Of a stretch of 64,000 bases of DNA, positions 57,214 to 64,000 are shown piece after piece (position 1 is the first letter of the stretch; each line of letters starts with the position of its first letter). Origin of the DNA: Shimia sagamensis (GTDB lineage: Bacteria; Pseudomonadota; Alphaproteobacteria; Rhodobacterales; Rhodobacteraceae); assembly GCF_900182745.1 (NCBI RefSeq), contig NZ_FXTY01000001.1, positions 868,001-932,000 of the forward strand. The letters run 5' to 3'. Both the position numbers and the translations under genes were made by a program. The notes under the pieces were generated by a model. It was not told the origin of the DNA. It worked only from the letters and a program-made list of their open reading frames with translations, and did no database searches.

Positions 57214-58392
57214 ATGGCGCTTGATGAGTTTCGAAGCAATACGCGCGACTGGTTGGAGGCCAACTGCCCGGCCGAGATGCGCACGCCCATGGGTGAGGAT
57301 GACATCTGTTGGGGCGGCCACACCTTTGTGTTTCGCTCACCTGCCCAGAAGCATTGGCTGAAGGTCATGGCAGACAAAGGTTGGACGGTACCAGCCTGGC
57401 CCAAAGCCTATGGCGGCGGCGGTCTTAGCGGCAATGAACAAAAGGTACTGGCGGAGGAAATGCAGCGCATAAACGCGCGCCCGCCGTTGCAGAGTTTTGG
57501 CATCTGGATGTTGGGGCCTGCGCTGCTGCAATTTGGCTCCGAAGCCCAAAAGTGCCACTACCTGCCACAAATCGCACGTGGTGAAATTCGCTGGTGTCAG
57601 GGCTACTCTGAGCCGGGTGCAGGCTCTGATCTCGCGGGGCTGCAAACCAAAGGTGTGGACACAGGTGCGTACTTTGAGGTGACAGGTCAGAAAATCTGGA
57701 CCTCTTATGCCGATCAAGCGGATTGGATATTTTGCCTGGTGCGCACTGAGCCGGATGAGAAGAAGCACACTGGCATTTCCTTTTTGCTTTTTGACATGCA
57801 GAGCGAAGGTGTATCGACCAAACCCATTAAGCTGATCTCTGGTGCCTCGCCGTTTTGCGAGACCTTTTTTGATGCGGTGAAAGTGCCCAAAGATCAGATT
57901 GTAGGGGGCCGTGGCCAGGGTTGGACCATTGCCAAATATTTGCTGACACACGAGCGCGAAATGATTGGCGCGTCTGACTCCGCGTTGTTTGCCAAATCCG
58001 ATTTGACTGAAGATGCGGTGGCTGCAATTGGCCTGGATGAAACAGGGCGCTTGGATGATCCCATGCTGCGGGCGGAGCTGGGGCAGTTTCTGGTAGATGA
58101 GATGTGTTTTGACGCCCATTTGGAGATGACAGGGGCGTACATGCGGGCTGGTCATGAACTTGGGGCTCGCTCGGCAGAACTCAAGTACCTGGGCACGGAA
58201 CTCAACAAACGCCGGCAAAGCCTGCGCGTGGTCGCGGGTGGTAGTGATGATTTGGTCTGGGAAGGCACCGCCAATGACGCGGGGCAGGTGACCAAAGATT
58301 GGTTGCGCTCCAAAGCCAACACCATCGAAGGCGGCACGTCGGAAGTCATGTTGTCGATCCTGTCCAAAGCTGTTTTGAAATTACCGGGATAA
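57214..58392 (+). CDS. acyl-CoA dehydrogenase subunit with catalytic Glu
   Basis: A 392-residue flavoprotein of the acyl-CoA dehydrogenase superfamily. ATG at 57214 has GGGAGGGG 8 bp upstream. Middle domain: CQGYSEPGAGSDLAGLQTKG and GQKIWTSYADQADW. The C-terminal NTIEGGTSEVMLSILSKAVL carries the catalytic Glu position. It lacks the RxxFG element that binds the FAD of the partner subunit. The next gene has the opposite pattern, so the two probably form a heteromeric alpha2-beta2 dehydrogenase, as known for steroid side-chain ACADs. The gap to the next gene is 7 bp. Confidence 0.92.
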   Translation: MALDEFRSNTRDWLEANCPAEMRTPMGEDDICWGGHTFVFRSPAQKHWLKVMADKGWTVPAWPKAYGGGGLSGNEQKVLAEEMQRINARPPLQSFGIWMLGPALLQFGSEAQKCHYLPQIARGEIRWCQGYSEPGAGSDLAGLQTKGVDTGAYFEVTGQKIWTSYADQADWIFCLVRTEPDEKKHTGISFLLFDMQSEGVSTKPIKLISGASPFCETFFDAVKVPKDQIVGGRGQGWTIAKYLLTHEREMIGASDSALFAKSDLTEDAVAAIGLDETGRLDDPMLRAELGQFLVDEMCFDAHLEMTGAYMRAGHELGARSAELKYLGTELNKRRQSLRVVAGGSDDLVWEGTANDAGQVTKDWLRSKANTIEGGTSEVMLSILSKAVLKLPG

Positions 58393-58399
58393 GCACGCC

Positions 58400-59509
58400 A
58401 TGGAACTCTTGAACGAAGACCAACAGTTGATTGCCGACTCCGCCACTGGTTTTTTGCGCGCCAGCCATTCGATCACGGCCTTTCGTGCGCTGCGCGAAGC
58501 GGGGGACACGGCAAACATGGCGATCCGGTCTGAACTGGGCGAGATGGGCTGGATGGGCATAGTTGTACCGGAAGAGTTGGGCGGCCTTGGGCTTGGCTAT
58601 CGCGCGGCGGGGCTGATTGCAGAAGAGCTGGGGCGGAACCTGACCGTCAGTCCATTTTTGTCCTCAGCGATCCTGGCAGGCACAGCGCTGGCATCCACCG
58701 GGGGGGCTGTTGCACAGAACTGGGCTGCAAAACTGGCAGTTGGTGAGGCGGTGCTGGCTTTGGCTGTGGACGAAACTGCCAAGCATCGCCCGAAGCGTAT
58801 CGCAACCTCTGTGACGGGCGGGGCCGATGATTTGAGATTGAACGGCCGTAAAACATACGTTGTGGACGGCGGCTTTGCGGATCGTTTGATTGTGACAGCC
58901 AAGCAAGGCAACGATTTGTGTTTGCTCCTGATCGACCCGCAAGCGGCGGGTGTGACCCTCATGTCTCAAGTGATGTTGGATTCCCGCAATGCCGCCACTG
59001 TGGTGTTCGAGGATGTGGCTGTTCGGGAAGCCGACGTTCTGGCGCAAGGGCAGGCTGCGGACACGGCGTTGTCCAAAACCCTCGCAGCAGGGCGTGCCGT
59101 TGTGGCGGCGGAACAGCTTGGCGTTGCCAAAGCGGCGGCGGACCAAACCTATGACTACCTGCGCACCCGCAAGCAGTTTGGTGTTCACATTGGACAGTTT
59201 CAGGCGCTGCAACATCGTGCGGCGGACCTTTACTGCGCGTTGGCGCAGGTCTCGTCTCTTATTGCGACGGCATTGAATGCGTTGGATGACGACAGTGCAG
59301 ACATGGAAACCTTGACCCGCGCAGCGAAAGCCAAAATGGCGCGGGTGGGGCGACAGGCGACCGAAGAAGGCGTGCAGATGCACGGTGGCATTGGCATGAC
59401 CGATGAGATGGATCTCGGGCTGTTCATGAAGCGCGATCGCGCGTTGACGGAGTTCCTCGGTGACGCGGGGCATCACACTGAGTGGATCTTGCGGCAGCGC
59501 GGCATCTAA
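58400..59509 (+). CDS. acyl-CoA dehydrogenase subunit lacking catalytic base
   Basis: A 369-residue acyl-CoA dehydrogenase-like protein. It keeps the FAD-contact blocks YDYLRTRKQFGVHIGQFQ and EGVQMHGGIGMTDEMDL, but the segment where the catalytic Glu should be reads LFMKRDRALTEFLGDAGHHTEW, without the EGTxE pattern. It complements the preceding gene. Known two-gene dehydrogenases of this kind handle bulky CoA esters. 158 bp of non-coding DNA follow before the transporter genes. Confidence 0.9.
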   Translation: MELLNEDQQLIADSATGFLRASHSITAFRALREAGDTANMAIRSELGEMGWMGIVVPEELGGLGLGYRAAGLIAEELGRNLTVSPFLSSAILAGTALASTGGAVAQNWAAKLAVGEAVLALAVDETAKHRPKRIATSVTGGADDLRLNGRKTYVVDGGFADRLIVTAKQGNDLCLLLIDPQAAGVTLMSQVMLDSRNAATVVFEDVAVREADVLAQGQAADTALSKTLAAGRAVVAAEQLGVAKAAADQTYDYLRTRKQFGVHIGQFQALQHRAADLYCALAQVSSLIATALNALDDDSADMETLTRAAKAKMARVGRQATEEGVQMHGGIGMTDEMDLGLFMKRDRALTEFLGDAGHHTEWILRQRGI

Positions 59510-59527
59510 CACAGGTTGAGTGGATTT

Positions 59528-59654
59528 TGCGTACGCAGGCGTATGGAGTCAAGGATGTGACGTAACGGAGCTTTGCGCAAGAGGGGGAATGGAGACTTGA
59601 CGCATTAGGGATCGCTCCGAAGACTGAACGCACAAAAAGCCGGTCCAAACCGGC
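59528..59654 (+). promoter_or_regulatory. non-coding leader of the transporter genes with hairpin
   Basis: The 158-bp gap (59510-59667) has a 10-bp palindrome TGCGTACGCA (59528-59537) and a GCCGGT-CCAA-ACCGGC hairpin (59639-59654) just before the GGGAGGAC ribosome site. No T-run follows, so it is not a clear terminator. It may insulate livH or act as an mRNA-stability element. Confidence 0.4.
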
Positions 59655-59667
59655 ACGGGAGGACAAA

Positions 59668-60543
59668 TTGGAAGTTGTGCAACTGCTTGTCAGCGGGCTT
59701 GCGAATGGCTGTGTCTACGGTCTGATCGCGCTTGGGTTTGTGCTGATCTACAAGGCAACTGAACAGGTGAATTTCGCCCAAGGTGACTTCATGATGCTCG
59801 GCGCCTTTGTGTGTCTGGGGCTGACAAACGCCCACTATATGGGATTGCCGTTCTGGATCGCGGCGCCACTTGCCATCGCGATTATGGCGGTTCTGGGCTA
59901 TCTGCTCGACTTCTTTGTTCTGCGTCACCTGTTTGGCCAAAGCCAGACAGCGGTGGTGATCCTGACCATCGCTCTGGGCTTTGTGATCCGCTTTATCGCT
60001 GGTGCCATCTGGAGCCATGAGCCACAGACTTTGGAAAGCCCGTTGGCCATTGGCGATTTCAATTTGGGCGGCGTTGTGTTGGGTATGGCCGACATTGCGG
60101 TGATCGTGGTGACCGTGCTTCTGACCTACTTCCTGTATCAGTTCTTCCAGCGCACCAAGCTGGGTCTTGCCATGCAGGCGGCGTCCCAGAACCAGATGGC
60201 GGCCTATTTCATGGGCATCCCGGTCAAACGTGTGCAAGGCATGATCTGGGGGCTTTCTGGCGCGGTGGCTGCGGTTGCCGGGATCCTATTTGCCTCTAAA
60301 GGCGCGATTGATCCCAACGCGGGTTTGCTGGGCATCAAGGCGTTCGCTGCCGCGGTGATTGGCGGCTTTGGTTCCCTGCCCGGCGCGTTGATGGGCGGGC
60401 TGATTGTGGGCGTGATTGAGCCGTTTGCCAGCCGCTACTTCCCTGCTGGATACAGCCAGATTGCGCCTTATACGCTGCTGTTGTTAGTGCTGGTGTTCCG
60501 TCCCAATGGCCTGTTCTCACAGGTCCGGATCAAGAAGGTCTGA
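59668..60543 (+). CDS. branched-chain amino acid-type ABC transporter permease LivH
   Basis: A 291-residue inner-membrane permease with about eight membrane helices. TTG start at 59668 with GGGAGGAC upstream gives MEVVQLLVSGLANGCVYGLIALGFVLIYKATEQVNFAQGDF, the LivH signature. The EAA-like loop near 200 and GIKAFAAAVIGGFGSLPGALMGGLIVGVIE are present. Despite the family name, transporters next to acyl-CoA ligases often import aromatic or other carboxylates. Confidence 0.93.
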   Translation: MEVVQLLVSGLANGCVYGLIALGFVLIYKATEQVNFAQGDFMMLGAFVCLGLTNAHYMGLPFWIAAPLAIAIMAVLGYLLDFFVLRHLFGQSQTAVVILTIALGFVIRFIAGAIWSHEPQTLESPLAIGDFNLGGVVLGMADIAVIVVTVLLTYFLYQFFQRTKLGLAMQAASQNQMAAYFMGIPVKRVQGMIWGLSGAVAAVAGILFASKGAIDPNAGLLGIKAFAAAVIGGFGSLPGALMGGLIVGVIEPFASRYFPAGYSQIAPYTLLLLVLVFRPNGLFSQVRIKKV

Positions 60544-60547
60544 GGTC

Positions 60548-61633
60548 ATGCGGATACATTTCAAAACCTCTTACAACCACGACATCCGGCTCTTCCCAGA
60601 TCGGTGGAGCTTTCTGGTCTATGCGATACTGATTGTGATCGCCGTGGTGCTGCCATGGGTGCTTGACGATTTTTTCCTTGGTGAAGTCACCAACGTGTTG
60701 ATCTGGGCCATCGCAGGACTTGGTCTGATGTTGCTCACCGGACAGACCGGGCAAGCCAGTCTGGGTCATGCAGCCTTTCTGGCGCTGGGCTGCTACTCCT
60801 GCATCATCTTCATGGAGCAAGGCTGGCCCTTCCTGATCGCCTTCCCAGCGGCGGGTATTCTGACCGGCGTTGTCGGCACCATCATTGCCATCCCGGCGAT
60901 CCGCTTGCACGGCATCTATCTGGCGATTGCCACCATTGCGCTCTCCATTCTAGCCGATGACATCATTGTGCTGATGGAGCCAATCACCGATGGCGTGTCG
61001 GGCAAGTTTGCTCCGATGATCACTATCTTTGGCATTGAGATTGAGCGTTGGACCACGCCAGATCGGTTTTACTGGCTGGTGCTGGCCGTCACGATCCTGT
61101 GCACCTTGGGGTACCGCAACTTGCTGCGCTCGCCGTTGGGCCGCGCCTTTGCAGCGGTGCGAGACAGCGAAGTCTCCGCCAGCGCCATGGGTGTGCACAT
61201 TGCGCGCACCAAAGCGGCGGCCTTTGGTATCTCCTGCGCGATCACTGGTTTGGCCGGTGCATTGATGGGCTTTTATGCCGGGGCGTTCAACAATGAGACC
61301 TTCAGCATCGTGATCTCCATAACGCTGCTGATGATGATTGTGATTGGTGGTCTGGGTTCCATCCACGGTGCGTTTTTTGGCGCGGTTGTGGTGGCGTTTC
61401 TGCCGCAGTTTCTGTCGATGACCAAAGACTTTGTCGGCGGTGGGTCTGTTGCCATTCCGGGGTTGGAAACCGGCGTCTTTGGCATGATCCTGATCCTCTT
61501 TATCCTGTTTGAGCCGATGGGCATCTACGGCCGCTGGATGAAAATCCGTATCTGGTTTGAGCTTTTCCCGTTTGCGCGCAAAGACATGTTCAAGCGCCAG
61601 AAAAGCTATCTGAAGACGGAGCGTTTGAGATGA
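60548..61633 (+). CDS. branched-chain amino acid-type ABC transporter permease LivM
   Basis: A 361-residue permease from the ATG at 60548 (MRIHFKTSYNHDIRLF); GAGGTC upstream overlaps the livH stop region. About nine membrane helices. LLTGQTGQASLGHAAFLALGCY and GRAFAAVRDSEVSASAMG (cytosolic coupling loop), then IVIGGLGSIHGAFFGAVVV, are the LivM blocks. Four-base overlap with the ATPase gene downstream. Confidence 0.94.
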   Translation: MRIHFKTSYNHDIRLFPDRWSFLVYAILIVIAVVLPWVLDDFFLGEVTNVLIWAIAGLGLMLLTGQTGQASLGHAAFLALGCYSCIIFMEQGWPFLIAFPAAGILTGVVGTIIAIPAIRLHGIYLAIATIALSILADDIIVLMEPITDGVSGKFAPMITIFGIEIERWTTPDRFYWLVLAVTILCTLGYRNLLRSPLGRAFAAVRDSEVSASAMGVHIARTKAAAFGISCAITGLAGALMGFYAGAFNNETFSIVISITLLMMIVIGGLGSIHGAFFGAVVVAFLPQFLSMTKDFVGGGSVAIPGLETGVFGMILILFILFEPMGIYGRWMKIRIWFELFPFARKDMFKRQKSYLKTERLR

Positions 61634-62400
61634 GCACATTGCTGGAAATCAACAACGCGACGCTCAAGTTTGGCGGCGTGGTCGCCGTGAACGATCTCAC
61701 GTTCAGCGTGGACGAAGGTGAGGTCTATGCCATCGTTGGTCCAAATGGCGCGGGCAAATCCACGGTCTTCAATCTGATCTCGCGCTTCTACGATCCTTAT
61801 GCTGGGGCGATTACCTTTGATGGGCATAATCTGCTGGACCGCAATGCGGATGCCGTAGCCGACCTTGGCATCGCCCGCACCTTTCAGAATATCGAATTGT
61901 TTGACCATGCCACGGTGCTGCAGAACCTGCTGGTGGGACGACACAGACATCGCAACACCAACCTGGTGCAGGAGATGTTGTTCACGCCCAAAGTGCGGCG
62001 TGAAGAAAAACGCCACCGTGAGGCGGTGGAGGAAGTGATCGATTTTCTCGACCTGCAGCCCTACCGTGACAAGATGATCGCCGGTCTGCCCTACGGTGTG
62101 CGCAAGGTGGTTGAGTTGGGCCGCGCGCTGGCCTCTGGTCCGCGTTTGTTATTGTTGGATGAACCGGCCTCGGGGCTCTCAGTTGAAGAAACCCAAGACA
62201 TGCGTTGGTGGATTGATGACATCCGCAAACAGATGGGCATCACCGTTCTGATGGTGGAGCACGACATGGGGTTGGTTTCCGGCGTGAGTGACCGTGTTCT
62301 GGCGCTGGCCGATGGGGCCAAGCTGGCCGAAGGCACACCGCAGCAGGTGCAATCTGATCCGGCTGTGATTGAAGCCTACCTTGGCGCGGGGGCGGCGTGA
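61630..62400 (+). CDS. ABC transporter ATP-binding protein LivG
   Basis: A 256-residue ATPase. Walker A VGPNGAGKSTVFNLI, Q-loop in TFQNIELFDHATVLQNLLVG, an unusual signature LPYGVRKVVELGRALA (LivG-type in place of LSGGQ), Walker B LLLLDEPASGLS, and the switch His in VEHDMGLV. ATGA overlap with livM; TGATG overlap with livF. Energises uptake with LivF. Confidence 0.94.
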   Translation: MSTLLEINNATLKFGGVVAVNDLTFSVDEGEVYAIVGPNGAGKSTVFNLISRFYDPYAGAITFDGHNLLDRNADAVADLGIARTFQNIELFDHATVLQNLLVGRHRHRNTNLVQEMLFTPKVRREEKRHREAVEEVIDFLDLQPYRDKMIAGLPYGVRKVVELGRALASGPRLLLLDEPASGLSVEETQDMRWWIDDIRKQMGITVLMVEHDMGLVSGVSDRVLALADGAKLAEGTPQQVQSDPAVIEAYLGAGAA

Positions 62401-63173
62401 TGGGCGAAACAGTGCTTGATATCAAGAACATCGAGAGTTTTTACGGCCCAATCATGGCCATCCGTGGCGTGTCGTTGAAGGTCGAAAAGGGCCAGGTTGT
62501 GACCGTGCTGGGCGCCAATGGCGCGGGCAAGTCGACACTGCTGAAAACCATCTCTGGTATCATGGACCCAGAGAAGGGCCAGGTGGTGTTTGAGGGCCGT
62601 GAAATCCAAGGCATGGAACCGCATAAGGTGGTTGGTCAAGGTATCGTGCATGTACCCGAAGGCCGCGAGGTGTTCCCGCTTCTGACCGTGGATGAAAACC
62701 TCTCGCTTGGGGCCTACACGCGCAGCGATAAGGCGGAGATCGAGAAAGACCGGCAGATGGTTTTTGACTATTTCCCCATTCTGGCGGAACGCCGCCATCA
62801 GGAAGCAGGCACGCTGTCCGGTGGTCAACAACAGATGCTCGCAATCGGACGTGGGTTGATGCTGCGGCCGAAGATCATGTTGCTGGATGAGCCCTCCCTG
62901 GGCCTCTCACCGCTATTGGTGCAGGAGATCTTTGCCATCCTCAAACGGCTGAACAAAGACGAAGGCGTGACCATGATGCTGGTGGAGCAAAATGCCAAAG
63001 TGGCGCTAGAGCTGGCGGATGTCGGCTACGTCATGGAGGTCGGGCGTATTGTGATGGACGACACCGCTGACCGATTGATGGAAAGCGAAGACATCAAGGC
63101 CTTCTATCTTGGCCACCAGGAGATTGGCGCACGGGGCGAACGGCGTTGGAAACGCAAGAAGACGTGGCGCTGA
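62400..63173 (+). CDS. ABC transporter ATP-binding protein LivF
   Basis: A 257-residue ATPase. ATG at 62400 (GTG 62397 also in frame). Walker A LGANGAGKSTLLKTISG, signature GTLSGGQQQMLAIGRGLM, Walker B IMLLDEPSLGLS, switch His replaced by Gln in VEQNAKVALELAD as is usual in LivF. A periplasmic binding protein is not in the window; it may lie beyond the right edge. The next gene starts 14 bp on. Confidence 0.94.
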   Translation: MGETVLDIKNIESFYGPIMAIRGVSLKVEKGQVVTVLGANGAGKSTLLKTISGIMDPEKGQVVFEGREIQGMEPHKVVGQGIVHVPEGREVFPLLTVDENLSLGAYTRSDKAEIEKDRQMVFDYFPILAERRHQEAGTLSGGQQQMLAIGRGLMLRPKIMLLDEPSLGLSPLLVQEIFAILKRLNKDEGVTMMLVEQNAKVALELADVGYVMEVGRIVMDDTADRLMESEDIKAFYLGHQEIGARGERRWKRKKTWR

Positions 63174-63187
63174 GGGAGGGCACAGAC

Positions 63188-64000
63188 ATGAACATTCACA
63201 TCCCATCCCAGCCGCCGGAGCAGATCGAAATTAACGGCGTGATTGTGTCAGCCACACCGGGTCAGAAGCCTGCGCTGGTGGATGGCTGTGACACGGTTGT
63301 GGGCCTGTTTCAAAAGCGGTGCGAACAGCTGCGCGACCGCACCGCGCACCGCGAAAAAGACCTCGGCATCTGGCAGAGCTATTCGTGGAAGGATTACTGG
63401 CAACACGCAAAATGGATTGGCCTTGGCCTGCGCGCGTTGGGTTTGGAACGCGGCGAAGTGGTTTCGATCCTGTCCGAGGACCGCAAGGAATGGCTCTACG
63501 CCGACATGGGTATTCAATGCGTCGGCGGTATTGCCTCGGGCGTTTACACCACGGATTCCGCAAGCCAGTTGGAATATCTGCTGCGCGACAGCGGTTCGCG
63601 CTTCTTGTTTGTGGAAAACGACGAGCAGCTCGACAAGTTTCTGGAGATCGAAGACCAAGCTGGCCATGTCGTAAAAGTTATCATTCTGGATCAGGACGGT
63701 TTGCATGATTTGCGCCACGACAAATGTGTTTTTCTGGACGAGTTGTATGAAACCGGGCGCGCCTATGAGGCAGACAACCACGGGCTCTTTGAGGCGGAAA
63801 TCAACCAGGCCAAACCCGAAGACACCGGTCTGCTGATTTATACCTCCGGCACAACCGGCATGCCCAAAGGTGCGATGTTGAGCCAGGAGAATGTGATTTC
63901 AGCCTGTGTGTCCGGCGCGCATGCGTTGCCGACAATGGACAGTGATGAGCAGCTTTGCTTCCTGCCGTTATGCCACATTCTGGAGCGCAACGTGTCCGCC
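63188..64000 (+). CDS. AMP-forming long-chain acyl-CoA ligase (3' end outside window)
   Basis: Open to the last base: 271 codons are visible from the ATG at 63188 (GGGAGGG upstream). The nucleotide-binding motif LLIYTSGTTGMPKGAMLSQ is intact, followed by CFLPLCHILERNVSA. The N-terminal half matches long-chain acyl-CoA synthetases (GIWQSYSWKDYW, LSEDRKEWLYADMGIQ, GGIASGVYTTDSASQLEYLL). It would turn the imported acid into its CoA ester, feeding the two acyl-CoA dehydrogenase subunits upstream. Same strand and close spacing support one unit with the transporter. Confidence 0.94.
   Translation, partial: MNIHIPSQPPEQIEINGVIVSATPGQKPALVDGCDTVVGLFQKRCEQLRDRTAHREKDLGIWQSYSWKDYWQHAKWIGLGLRALGLERGEVVSILSEDRKEWLYADMGIQCVGGIASGVYTTDSASQLEYLLRDSGSRFLFVENDEQLDKFLEIEDQAGHVVKVIILDQDGLHDLRHDKCVFLDELYETGRAYEADNHGLFEAEINQAKPEDTGLLIYTSGTTGMPKGAMLSQENVISACVSGAHALPTMDSDEQLCFLPLCHILERNVSA

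Noticed and set aside
59639-59654. Terminator between the second dehydrogenase gene and livH
   Set aside because: GCCGGT-CCAA-ACCGGC lacks a T-tract and is directly before the livH ribosome site, so it is not called a terminator.

Overview
The window looks like a piece of the main chromosome of a marine alphaproteobacterium of the Roseobacter group (Rhodobacteraceae). The basis is the block order gyrB-recF-dnaN-dnaA, the flagellar order motB-flgE-flgK-flgL-flgI, a pcaQ-controlled protocatechuate operon, frequent TTG and GTG starts with strong AGGAGG sites, and GANTC- and CtrA-type cell-cycle sequences. This is a judgement from gene content, not a database match. No rRNA, tRNA, CRISPR array, insertion sequence or prophage was seen. 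Both ends cut through genes: recQ at the left and an acyl-CoA ligase at the right.

Layout. 1-4.7 kb: 3' part of recQ, yaaA, and a cytosolic hybrid histidine kinase. 4.8-12.3 kb: a two-gene envelope operon of a giant alpha-2-macroglobulin and penicillin-binding protein 1C. 12.4-14.3 kb: a thiolase divergent from an XRE-cupin regulator. 14.3-20.8 kb: an unknown membrane protein, the threonine-degradation operon kbl-tdh, a Tat-exported nitroreductase-like protein with its MarR partner behind a long palindrome, a small membrane protein, a GNAT acetyltransferase and a TetR regulator. 20.8-27 kb: tamA-tamB and a PlsC-type acyltransferase. 27-33 kb: motB and flagellar hook, junction and P-ring genes. 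33.2-35.5 kb: a membrane-bound hybrid kinase. 35.8-40.4 kb: a MarR-RND efflux operon ending in a strong terminator. 40.5-41.1 kb: a DnaQ-like exonuclease.

41.1-47.0 kb is a catabolic island: pobA, pcaC, pcaH, pcaG, a DUF849 (beta-keto acid cleavage enzyme, BKACE) gene and pcaB on the minus strand, with pcaQ divergent. pcaD and pcaIJ/pcaF are not present. The DUF849 enzyme sits where the lower-pathway genes might be expected. 47-53.8 kb holds a small glycine-zipper lipoprotein and the replication block gyrB, recF, dnaN, dnaA. A 731-bp non-coding stretch upstream of dnaA holds an AT-rich segment, DnaA-box-like words and a cluster of GANTC sites. nth and a PfkB-family kinase follow on the plus strand.

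56.4-64 kb looks like one regulon: a divergent TetR regulator with a palindromic operator, two acyl-CoA dehydrogenases with complementary missing motifs (probably one heteromeric enzyme), a four-gene LivHMGF-type ABC transporter and an AMP-forming acyl-CoA ligase. Together they would import a carboxylate, activate it to a CoA ester and desaturate it. The substrate cannot be read from the sequence.

The most interesting candidates for new biology are the DUF849 gene in the pca operon, the transporter-ligase-heteromeric dehydrogenase regulon, the 38-bp palindrome of the nitroreductase-MarR pair, and a structured intergenic region at 56.2-56.45 kb carrying a full CtrA-type site.
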